NCBI RefSeq assembly: GCF_002900975.1 | Contig: NZ_PJON01000004.1 | Span: 62,001 to 126,000, forward strand | Length of the DNA: 64,000 nt | Direction of reading: 5' to 3' | Source of the DNA: Tabrizicola aquatica | GTDB taxonomy: Bacteria; Pseudomonadota; Alphaproteobacteria; Rhodobacterales; Rhodobacteraceae | Part shown: one piece after another, positions 15,858 to 22,668 of the stretch | How positions within the stretch are numbered: position 1 is the stretch's first letter | Layout of the letters: each line of letters opens with the position of its first letter | Position numbers and translations under genes: made by a program | The notes under the pieces: generated by a model | Told to the model about the DNA's origin: nothing | The model's database searches: none | What the model saw: only the letters and a program-made list of their open reading frames with translations

Positions 15858-17128
15858 CGGGCGCGGCAAATCTTTTCGAAAAGATTTGCAAAATCCTTCG
15901 AAGGATTTTGGTGGCGCCCGGCCTTGGCCTGGCTCTGGGCCTTTCGGCCGGCATGGTCCAGTCGCAGACGATCCTGCCCGATCCCGTGGCAGGGGTGGAG
16001 GGTGAGATGGGAACGCAAGCTGGGCTGGACGCCTGGATTCAGGACTTCCGGCCCCGCGCCCTGGCGGCAGGCATTCCAGCCGCCACCTTCGACGCGGCGC
16101 TGCGGGGGGTAGAGTTCAACGCCAAGGTCGTCGAACGCGACCGCAACCAGAACGAGTTCTCCAAGACCATCTGGGACTACCTCGACACCGCCGTGTCCGA
16201 GGACCGCGTGACCCTTGGCCTGCAAGCCCTCGACCGGCACCGGGCGCTGTTGGACCGGATCGAGGCGCAGTATGGTGTCGAGAAAGAGGTCCTCGCTGCC
16301 GTCTGGGGCCTGGAAAGCGCCTATGGCACCTATCGGGGCGACCTGCCCGTACTCGGCTCGCTAGCCACCCTCGCCTATGAGGGACGGCGGGCGAGCTTCT
16401 TCGAGGCGGAGCTTCTTGCCGCCCTCAAGATCGTTCAGGGCGGGCATGTGGACCGCTTCGCCGGCTCCTGGGCCGGGGCCTCGGGGCATACGCAGTTCAT
16501 GCCCTCCAGCTGGGAGAAGTTCGCGGTCGATTTCGACGGCGACGGCAAGCGCAACCTTTGGGGCGACGAACCCGCCGATGCACTGGCCTCCACCGCGAAC
16601 TACCTGCGGCATTGGGGCTGGACCAAGGGCCAGCCCTGGGGGGTAGAGGTGAAGCTGTCCGATGGCTTCGACTACGACCAGACGACCGAGCGGGTGGTGA
16701 AACCGGTCGCCGACTGGCAGGCGATGGGGGTGCGCACCATCCTCGGCGCTGACCTGCCGGACCATGGTCCCGGCTCGATCCTGCTGCCCGGCGGCCATCG
16801 CGGCGCGGCCTTCCTGATCTGGCCGAACTTCCAGGTGATCGAGAAATACAATACCGCCGACGCCTATGTCGTGGCGATCGGTTCGCTCTCCGACCGGTTG
16901 AGGGGCGGCCCGCCGATCCAGTCCACCTGGCCACGCGACCTGCGCGCCCTGACCCTGGACGAACGCCGGGAGTTGCAGGACCGCCTGACCCGGGCCGGCT
17001 TCGATGCGGGTGGGGTCGACGGTCGGATGGGGCCGAAAACGGTGGCCGCCGTGAAAGCGTTTCAGAAGGCGCGCGGCCTGGTGCCGGACGGCTATCCCAG
17101 CCTCGAAGTCCTGACACTCCTGCGCTAA
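15854..17128 (+). CDS. Lytic murein transglycosylase (MltB-type) with peptidoglycan-binding domain
   Basis: Periplasmic enzyme that cleaves the MurNAc-GlcNAc bond. N-terminal hydrophobic export signal (PGLGLALGLSAGMVQSQ), an SLT-2/MltB domain with the catalytic glutamate in VLAAVWGLESAYGTY, GASGHTQFMPSSW and ALASTANYLRHWGW, and a C-terminal PG_binding_1 repeat (LQDRLTRAGFDAGGVDGRMG). Two starts compete: ATG 15854, overlapping the rnr stop, gives a basic n-region but its codons consist of two back-to-back palindromes; GTG 15911 is preceded by AAGGA supplied by the second palindrome and gives a shorter signal without basic residues. Total 424 or 405 residues. Confidence 0.9.
   Translation: MTGAANLFEKICKILRRILVAPGLGLALGLSAGMVQSQTILPDPVAGVEGEMGTQAGLDAWIQDFRPRALAAGIPAATFDAALRGVEFNAKVVERDRNQNEFSKTIWDYLDTAVSEDRVTLGLQALDRHRALLDRIEAQYGVEKEVLAAVWGLESAYGTYRGDLPVLGSLATLAYEGRRASFFEAELLAALKIVQGGHVDRFAGSWAGASGHTQFMPSSWEKFAVDFDGDGKRNLWGDEPADALASTANYLRHWGWTKGQPWGVEVKLSDGFDYDQTTERVVKPVADWQAMGVRTILGADLPDHGPGSILLPGGHRGAAFLIWPNFQVIEKYNTADAYVVAIGSLSDRLRGGPPIQSTWPRDLRALTLDERRELQDRLTRAGFDAGGVDGRMGPKTVAAVKAFQKARGLVPDGYPSLEVLTLLR
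15866..15910. repeat. Two abutting perfect palindromes at the rnr / transglycosylase junction
   Basis: A 24-bp palindrome (arm GCAAATCTTTTC, 15866-15889) is followed, sharing one base, by a 22-bp palindrome (arm CAAAATCCTTC, 15889-15910). In RNA these give two strong TTCGAA-centred hairpins directly after the rnr stop and before GTG 15911. Likely a short interspersed Rhodobacteraceae element or an rnr mRNA-end structure. Confidence 0.8.
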
Positions 17129-17130
17129 GA

Positions 17131-17174
17131 CTTTCCCTTCGGCAAATATCCTCAGGGGTTTGGGGCAGAATGCC
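17131..17174 (+). repeat. Direct repeat, left copy, flanking dnaE2
   Basis: Element reading CTTTCCCTTC, GCAAATATCCTCAGGGG, TTTGGGG and CAGAATGCC, found again in the same orientation at 20313-20358 with only a few single-base differences. The copies are about 3.2 kb apart, one on each side of dnaE2. Confidence 0.8.
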
Positions 17175-17301
17175 CCAACGCGAGCCGTTGCGCGCCCTTC
17201 GCGCGCATAAGGCGAGACAAAGGCGTGCGCGTCAGCGCTCAATCTGAAAACCGCCCGAACCCGCACTTGCGCTGGCCTGCCGGGCGCGTCCATGGCATTA
17301 T

Positions 17302-17316
17302 GTTCGCTCTTTGTTC
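17302..17316 (+). promoter_or_regulatory. LexA (SOS) box of dnaE2
   Basis: GTTC at 17302-17305, seven bases (gctcttt), GTTC at 17313-17316: an exact match to the alphaproteobacterial LexA box GTTC-N7-GTTC, 20 bp before the chosen start codon. It also argues against the upstream in-frame ATG at 17292, which would put the operator inside the gene. Confidence 0.9.
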
Positions 17317-17336
17317 ACATTGCCCGAGTCGCCCCC

Positions 17337-20186
17337 ATGCCCTTCGTCGAGCTGTCCACTCTGACGAACTTCACCTTCCTCACCGGGGCCTCCCACCCCG
17401 AGGAGATGATCCTGCGCGCCGCAGAAATGGGGATGCCGGCGCTGGCGGTGGCCGATGTGAACTCGGTCGCGGGAATCGTCCGGGCCCATACCAAGGCGCG
17501 TGAGATCGCGCGGGACGGCGGGCCGCGCATCCGGCTGATCCCCGCGGCCCGCATCGTCCTGACCGACGGCTTCCAGGTGACCTGCCTGCCCCGCGACCGC
17601 ACCGCCTGGGGGCGGCTTAGCCGGCTGCTCAGCCTGGGCCAGTTGCGCGCGCCCAAAGGCGAATGCCGGCTGGAACTGGCCGACCTTCTGGGCTGGGGCG
17701 CGGGGCTGGAGATGCTGGTCCTGCCCCCCGGCCAGCGCCTGACCCTGGCCGAGGCGCCACCCGCCGCGATGGGGGACACATCCCGCTGGCGCGCGCATGT
17801 CCGCGCGCTGGCCGCCCGCTTCCCGGGCCAAGTCAGCCTGGCGATGGCGCCGCGCTACGACGGCCAGGACCCCGACCGCTTCCAGCGCCTTGCCGCTCTG
17901 GCCGCCGACCTTGGCATTCCCCCCGTCGCCACGGCGCTGCCCTTCCTGCACCACGGCGCGCGGCGGCGGCTGGCCGATGTGCTGACCGCAATCCGCCTGG
18001 GCGTGCCCGTCGACCGCCTGGGCCGCCGCGCCTTGCCCAACAACGAAGGCCGCCTGCGCTCGGAAACCGAGATGCTGCGCCTTTTCCGCGGCCACACCGC
18101 CGCCGTCCACCGCGCAGGCGAGATCGCCACCCGCGCCGCCTTCTCGCTGGACGAACTTCAGTACGAATACCCCTCCGAGAATGCCCCCGGCGAGACCGCC
18201 AGCCAGCGCCTGGCCCGGCTGGCCCAGGCCGGGCTGGACTGGCGCTATCCCGAAGGCCCGCCCGACAAGGTCCGCGCCCAGATGGCGCATGAACTCGCCC
18301 TGATCGCCAAGCTGCGGTACGAGCCCTATTTCCTGACCGTCCACGACATTGTCGCCTTCGCCCGCTCGCGCGGCATCCTCTGCCAGGGCCGCGGTTCGGC
18401 GGCCAATTCCGTGGTCTGCTATGCCCTGGGCGTGACCTCGGTCTCACCCGAGATCGGGACCATGGTCTTCGAACGCTTCATCTCCGAGGCGCGCAACGAA
18501 CCGCCGGACATCGACGTGGATTTCGAACACGAACGCCGGGAAGAGGTGATCCAGCACATCTACGCCCGCTACGGCCGCCACCGCGCCGGCCTCTGCGCGA
18601 CCGTGATCCACTATCGCGGCAAGCGCGCCGTGCGCGAGGTCGGCCGCGCCATGGGCCTGACCCAGGACACGCTGGCCGCGATGTCCAGCCAGATCTGGGG
18701 TTGGGGCGGCCCGGGTGGCATCACCGACCAGCGCCTGGCCGAGATCGGCCTTGACCCCAAGGACCGCCGCTTGACGCAGACCATGGCGCTGATCGACGAA
18801 ATCCAGGGCTTCCCCCGCCACCTGTCGCAGCATGTCGGCGGCTTCATCATCACCGAAGGCCGGCTGGACGAGCTTTGCCCGGTGGAAAACGCCACGATGG
18901 AGGATCGCACGATCATCCCCTGGGACAAGGACGACATCGACACGCTGAAGATCCTCAAGGTCGATATCCTGGCCCTGGGGATGCTGTCCTGCCTGCGCAA
19001 GGGCTTTGACCTGATCCGCCAGCACCACCAGCAGACCTTCACCCTGGCCACCCTGCCCCCCGAGGACGCCGAGACCTACCGGATGCTCTGCCGGGCGGAC
19101 AGCCTTGGGGTATTCCAGGTGGAAAGCCGCGCGCAGATGAACTTTCTGCCCCGGATGCGGCCGCGCTGCTTCTACGACCTGGTGATCCAGGTGGCGATCA
19201 TCCGGCCCGGGCCGATCCAGGGCGACATGGTGCATCCCTTCCTGCGCCGCCGGAACGGGCAGGAGAAGGTCAGCTTCCCCTCGGACGCGCTGGGTCGCGT
19301 GCTGGCCAAGACGCTGGGCGTGCCCCTGTTCCAGGAACAGGCGATGCAGATCGCCATCGTCGGCGCGGGGTTCACCCCGGACGAGGCCGACCGCCTGCGC
19401 CGCTCGCTCGCGACGTTCAAGAAACATGGCTCGGTCAGCGAGTTTCACGACCGCTTCATCAACGGAATGCTGGCCAACGGCCATGACGAGGATTTCGCCC
19501 GCCGCTGCTTTGCCCAGATCGAAGGCTTCGGCAGCTATGGCTTCCCCGAAAGCCATGCCGCCAGCTTTGCGCTCCTTGTCTACGCCTCGGCCTGGATCAA
19601 GCGGCATCACCCCGGCATCTTCGCCTGCGCGCTGCTCAACAGCCAGCCGATGGGCTTCTACGCGCCCGCGCAGATCGTCCGCGACGCGCGGGAACATGGC
19701 GTGACCGTCCTGCCGCCCTGCATCCAGGCCAGCGACTGGGACAACCGGATGGAATGGCTGGCCCCGCCCGCAAAGGGCCCGGCGGAACTGGCGCTGCGGC
19801 TGGGCTTCCGCCAGATCAAGGGCATCGCCGAGGAAGAGGGCCGCTGGATCACCGCCGCGCGCGGCAACGGCTATCAGACCCTGCCCGATGTCCACCGCCG
19901 CGCCGGGGTTAACCCCGCCACGCTCGCCCGCCTGGCCGAGGCCGACGCCTTTGCCGCCCTGGGCCTGTCCCGGCGCGAGGCACTCTGGCAGGCCGAGGCG
20001 CTTGCCCCCGGCCCCACCTTGCCACTCTTCGCCACTGACATGGACGGCGAGGCCATCGCCGAACCCCAGGTGCAGTTCCGCGACCTGACCCTTGGCGAGG
20101 CGGTGGTCGAGGATTACCTGTCCTACCGCCTGACCTTGCGTGCCCATCCGATGCAGCTTTTGCGCCCCATGCTGGACGCAGCCTGA
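17337..20186 (+). CDS. dnaE2: Error-prone DNA polymerase DnaE2/ImuC, apparently lacking the C-terminal OB-fold
   Basis: 949-residue C-family polymerase of the SOS mutagenesis (ImuC) type. N-terminal PHP domain (PFVELSTLTNFTFLTGASHPEE), polymerase core with the catalytic aspartates in PPDIDVDFEHERREE, SRGILCQGRGSAANSVVCY, SLGVFQVESRAQM and KHGSVSEF, then helix-hairpin-helix region. It ends RLTLRAHPMQLLRPMLDAA; typical DnaE2 proteins continue from this point with about 100 or more residues of OB-fold, and the downstream DNA is a hairpin with no continuation visible in another frame. Start at ATG 17337 chosen from conservation and the LexA box. imuA and imuB, usual operon partners, are not adjacent. 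Confidence 0.93.
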   Translation: MPFVELSTLTNFTFLTGASHPEEMILRAAEMGMPALAVADVNSVAGIVRAHTKAREIARDGGPRIRLIPAARIVLTDGFQVTCLPRDRTAWGRLSRLLSLGQLRAPKGECRLELADLLGWGAGLEMLVLPPGQRLTLAEAPPAAMGDTSRWRAHVRALAARFPGQVSLAMAPRYDGQDPDRFQRLAALAADLGIPPVATALPFLHHGARRRLADVLTAIRLGVPVDRLGRRALPNNEGRLRSETEMLRLFRGHTAAVHRAGEIATRAAFSLDELQYEYPSENAPGETASQRLARLAQAGLDWRYPEGPPDKVRAQMAHELALIAKLRYEPYFLTVHDIVAFARSRGILCQGRGSAANSVVCYALGVTSVSPEIGTMVFERFISEARNEPPDIDVDFEHERREEVIQHIYARYGRHRAGLCATVIHYRGKRAVREVGRAMGLTQDTLAAMSSQIWGWGGPGGITDQRLAEIGLDPKDRRLTQTMALIDEIQGFPRHLSQHVGGFIITEGRLDELCPVENATMEDRTIIPWDKDDIDTLKILKVDILALGMLSCLRKGFDLIRQHHQQTFTLATLPPEDAETYRMLCRADSLGVFQVESRAQMNFLPRMRPRCFYDLVIQVAIIRPGPIQGDMVHPFLRRRNGQEKVSFPSDALGRVLAKTLGVPLFQEQAMQIAIVGAGFTPDEADRLRRSLATFKKHGSVSEFHDRFINGMLANGHDEDFARRCFAQIEGFGSYGFPESHAASFALLVYASAWIKRHHPGIFACALLNSQPMGFYAPAQIVRDAREHGVTVLPPCIQASDWDNRMEWLAPPAKGPAELALRLGFRQIKGIAEEEGRWITAARGNGYQTLPDVHRRAGVNPATLARLAEADAFAALGLSRREALWQAEALAPGPTLPLFATDMDGEAIAEPQVQFRDLTLGEAVVEDYLSYRLTLRAHPMQLLRPMLDAA

Positions 20187-20195
20187 GAAGGGGTG

Positions 20196-20228
20196 CCGCC
20201 CTTGGGGGCATCGAGCCCCCAAGGGCGG
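20196..20228. terminator. Strong hairpin after dnaE2
   Basis: Perfect 14-bp stem (CCGCCCTTGGGGGC paired with its complement, 20196-20209 and 20215-20228) with a 5-base loop, starting 10 bp after the dnaE2 stop. No following T-run, so terminator function is probable but not certain. Confidence 0.65.
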
Positions 20229-20287
20229 CGCTGCCGGCGCGGACCGGACAGCCTTGCACGGGTTGCAAGGTCGGCAGCCTCCGGCGG

Positions 20288-20333
20288 GGATATTTGAAGA
20301 AGAGAAAGACGGCTTTCTCTTCCGCAAATATCC
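20288..20333. repeat. Long imperfect inverted repeat (GGATATTTG...CAAATATCC)
   Basis: Left arm GGATATTTGAAGAAGAGAAAG at 20288-20308 and right arm CTTTCTCTTCCGCAAATATCC at 20313-20333, mismatched only at the AA/CG position, with a 4-base loop. The right arm is the beginning of the direct repeat that flanks dnaE2. Lies between convergent dnaE2 and the GNAT gene. Confidence 0.8.
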
Positions 20334-20358
20334 TCAGGGGGTTTGGGGGCAGAATGCC
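20313..20358 (+). repeat. Direct repeat, right copy, flanking dnaE2
   Basis: Second copy of the 17131-17174 element (CAAATATCCTCAGGGGG, TTTGGGGG, CAGAATGCC). Differences are a few substitutions and G-run length. Same orientation as the left copy. Confidence 0.8.
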
Positions 20359-20440
20359 ACCATCAGCCGAGGAGGAGGGCGCAAGCCCCGACGACGAGAG
20401 AAAGACTCAGCGCGCCAGCGCTCCGCTTTGCAACCCCAGC

Positions 20441-20860
20441 TTACAACGGACGGCGCATGTGGCGATGCGGGATGCCGGCGTCCAGGAACTCTTCGCCCTC
20501 CACCGTGAAGCCAAGCTTTTCGTAGAACCCCGTCGCATGGGACTGCGATCCCAGATAGGCTTCGGTTACCCCCGGCTGACCTTTCAGCACCCCAAGCGCC
20601 GTCCGGATCAGCTCCGCGCCAAGCCCCGTGCTCCGCGCCTGGGCCAACACGCAAACCCGGCCGATCTTGCCGGTCGCGCCTTTCAAAAGCAGCCGCGCGG
20701 TCCCGACTGGCACTTCGCCGTCCCAGGCCAGCAGATGGATCGCCTGATCGTCCAGCCCGTCGACCTCATCGGCTTCGCTGACGCCCTGCTCCTCGATGAA
20801 GACCATCCGGCGCAGGCGCTGGCAGGTGGCGATGTCGCGCGTCACCTCGATCCGGGTCAT
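20441..20860 (-). CDS. GNAT family N-acetyltransferase
   Basis: 139-residue acetyltransferase of the ElaA/YjcF-like type: [20 protein letters not shown] at the N terminus, then [20 protein letters not shown] and the acetyl-CoA loop with [14 protein letters not shown], ending [19 protein letters not shown], a motif frequent in this group. Acceptor substrate unknown. Its start overlaps the dapE stop by 4 bp, so it is probably co-transcribed with dapE. Confidence 0.9.
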   Translation of the reverse strand: MTRIEVTRDIATCQRLRRMVFIEEQGVSEADEVDGLDDQAIHLLAWDGEVPVGTARLLLKGATGKIGRVCVLAQARSTGLGAELIRTALGVLKGQPGVTEAYLGSQSHATGFYEKLGFTVEGEEFLDAGIPHRHMRRPL

Positions 20861-22017
20861 GCGAAATACTCGCGCAGGATACGGCCATAGATCGCCTTCA
20901 ACTGCTGGATCTGCACCACCTCTACCCGCTCGTCGACCTGATGCATCGTCTTGCCCACCAGACCGAATTCCACCACCGGGCAGTGGTCCTTGACAAAGCG
21001 CGCGTCCGACGTCCCGCCGCTGGTCGATGCCACCGGCTTTCGCCCTGTCTCGGCCTCCACCGCCCGCGCCACCAGCGAGGACAACTCACCCGGCGGGGTC
21101 AGGAACGCCTCGCCCGAGACCGAAATCTTCAGCGCGATCTCGACCCCCGTCGCCTCGGCCACTGCTTCGGCCTCGGACCGCAGCCAGGAGGACAGCGTGT
21201 CGCCGGAATGGGTGTCGTTGAAGCGGATGTTGACCGTCGCCGTCGCCCGCGCCGGGATCACGTTGTTGGCCGGATTGCCGCAATCAATCGTGGTGATCGC
21301 CAGCGTGGACGGGTCGAAATGCGGCGTGCCGCGGTCCAGGGGTTCCGCCTCCAGCCGCGCCAGCAGGCGGACCATCGCGGTCAGCGGGTTCTTCGCCCGA
21401 TGCGGATAGGCGCTGTGGCCCTGCACCCCGGTCGCCGTGATATGGGCGGTCATCGACCCGCGACGACCGATCTTCATCATCTCGCCCATCTCGTTCGGGC
21501 AGGTCGGTTCACCCACCAGGCAATGCGTCATCCGCTCGCCGTTGAAAGCCATCCAGTCCAGGATCGCCAGGGTGCCGTCCTTGCCCTCACCCTCTTCATC
21601 GCCGGTGATCGCCAGGATCACCGCCCCATCGGGAGGCGTGTCGCGCACGAAGTCCACCGCTGCGGCAACGAAAGCCGCGACACCCGACTTCATGTCGCAG
21701 GCGCCCCGTCCATACATGATACCATCCTGGACCTCGGCCCCGAACGGGTCAAAGCGCCAGGCGGCTGCGTCACCGACCGGCACCACATCAGTATGCCCGT
21801 TGAAACCGAAGGCCCGGTTCGCACCCTGCTTGCCCCAGCGGGCATACAGGTTCGCAATCCCGTTCCGGTCCACCCGCGTACAGGTGAAGCCGGCCGCACC
21901 CAGCACCTCGGCCAACAGCGCGATCGCACCGCCTTCGACCGGCGTGACCGAGGGGCAGCGGATCAGCCGGGCAGTCAGGTCTACAGGATCAAGCGGTTGG
22001 GTCGTCATCAGGGCCAT
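20857..22017 (-). CDS. dapE: Succinyl-diaminopimelate desuccinylase
   Basis: M20 zinc peptidase-like enzyme of lysine/diaminopimelate biosynthesis that removes succinate from N-succinyl-LL-DAP. Zinc ligands in [13 protein letters not shown] and [11 protein letters not shown], catalytic base in [13 protein letters not shown], dimerisation domain in the middle, final zinc ligand near [12 protein letters not shown]. 386 residues from ATG 22017 or 383 from ATG 22008; neither has a clear ribosome site. dapD, the preceding pathway enzyme, is 2.2 kb away on the same strand, and asd is also in this window. Confidence 0.94.
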   Translation of the reverse strand: MALMTTQPLDPVDLTARLIRCPSVTPVEGGAIALLAEVLGAAGFTCTRVDRNGIANLYARWGKQGANRAFGFNGHTDVVPVGDAAAWRFDPFGAEVQDGIMYGRGACDMKSGVAAFVAAAVDFVRDTPPDGAVILAITGDEEGEGKDGTLAILDWMAFNGERMTHCLVGEPTCPNEMGEMMKIGRRGSMTAHITATGVQGHSAYPHRAKNPLTAMVRLLARLEAEPLDRGTPHFDPSTLAITTIDCGNPANNVIPARATATVNIRFNDTHSGDTLSSWLRSEAEAVAEATGVEIALKISVSGEAFLTPPGELSSLVARAVEAETGRKPVASTSGGTSDARFVKDHCPVVEFGLVGKTMHQVDERVEVVQIQQLKAIYGRILREYFA

Positions 22018-22100
22018 CCAGGATCAGGTGCCCCTTCCGTATCCTCTCGCGCGCCGTGCCGCAACCAAGGCGCGACTGGACGCAGGTCGTGGCGCGCCTC

Positions 22101-22130
22101 GCGACGAGAGGTCGAAGACCATCGAGGAGC
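22101..22130. repeat. Degenerate copy of the GCTCGTCGA repeat family (one arm)
   Basis: GCGACGAGAGGTCGAAGACC followed by ATCGAGGAGC matches about 24 of 30 positions of the arm at 61165-61194. Located in the 123-bp gap between dapE and the small gene upstream. No second arm can be recognised with confidence. Confidence 0.4.
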
Positions 22131-22140
22131 GTCGGCTGCC

Positions 22141-22473
22141 TCAGTCGAAGAACGGCGTCATCTGCGCCACGACGACCGAGTTCTCTTCCAGCGCCCGCTG
22201 CATCAGCGCCTGTTCCTCAGCGTCGATATCGTCGCCGGCTTTCAGCCGTTCGTCCAGCGTGCCCAGGCCCTGCACCTCCAGCGGGGCCATCTCGGCCTCT
22301 TTTAGGATCGCCACCGTCTCGCGCACGGCCTCGGCCTCGTCCACGCCCGAGGCATAGCACAAAAGCGCCGCGCCGGTGGCTTTGGGGGGCAGCCCGTCGC
22401 CGTCCTTGCGGCCCACCTCGACGATCAGCGAATAGACCTGCTGCGGGCGTTTGGGCTTGGCTGCGTCCGACAT
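22141..22473 (-). CDS. Conserved small protein of unknown function (110 aa)
   Basis: Begins MSDAAKPKRPQQVYSLIVEV; the open frame continues upstream but has no good start there, whereas TCGGAGGG-like sequence lies just upstream of ATG 22473. The protein has an alternating beta/alpha pattern (VYSLIVEVGRKDGDGLPPKA, ATGAALLCYASGVDEAEAV) and an acidic, helical C terminus. No signal peptide or metal motif. Same strand as dapE and 123 bp upstream of it. I do not recognise a named family. Confidence 0.7.
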   Translation of the reverse strand: MSDAAKPKRPQQVYSLIVEVGRKDGDGLPPKATGAALLCYASGVDEAEAVRETVAILKEAEMAPLEVQGLGTLDERLKAGDDIDAEEQALMQRALEENSVVVAQMTPFFD

Positions 22474-22610
22474 GACTTCCCTCCGAAAGGCCCGCACAGG
22501 CATAGCCGAAGCCGTCCAGCAGCGCCACCCTTCACCAGGCGCGACCGAGGGAGACGGCCAGCCACCCGAGACCCGAACAATTTTAGACATCTTGGATGGA
22601 CCCGTTAACC

Positions 22611-22625
22611 GTTCTTGAGATGTTC
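22611..22625 (+). promoter_or_regulatory. Possible second LexA box, upstream of the Hint gene
   Basis: GTTC (22611-22614), seven bases (ttgagat), GTTC (22622-22625), 44 bp upstream of the Hint-protein ATG. The pattern is exact, but eight fixed bases are expected about twice by chance in a window of this size, so this is a candidate only. Confidence 0.4.
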
Positions 22626-22668
22626 CTTCGCACACTGCCCCCAAGCTTTGCAGAACCGCGAGGACCAC

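Noticed and set aside
13539-15869. 776-codon open frame antisense to rnr
   Set aside because: RNase R is complete and well conserved on the other strand; this frame is its shadow.
17292-17336. Longer dnaE2 N terminus from ATG 17292
   Set aside because: It would include the LexA box within coding sequence, and the PHP domain begins right after ATG 17337.
18444-20327. 627-codon open frame antisense to dnaE2
   Set aside because: Shadow of the polymerase gene; no recognisable domain.
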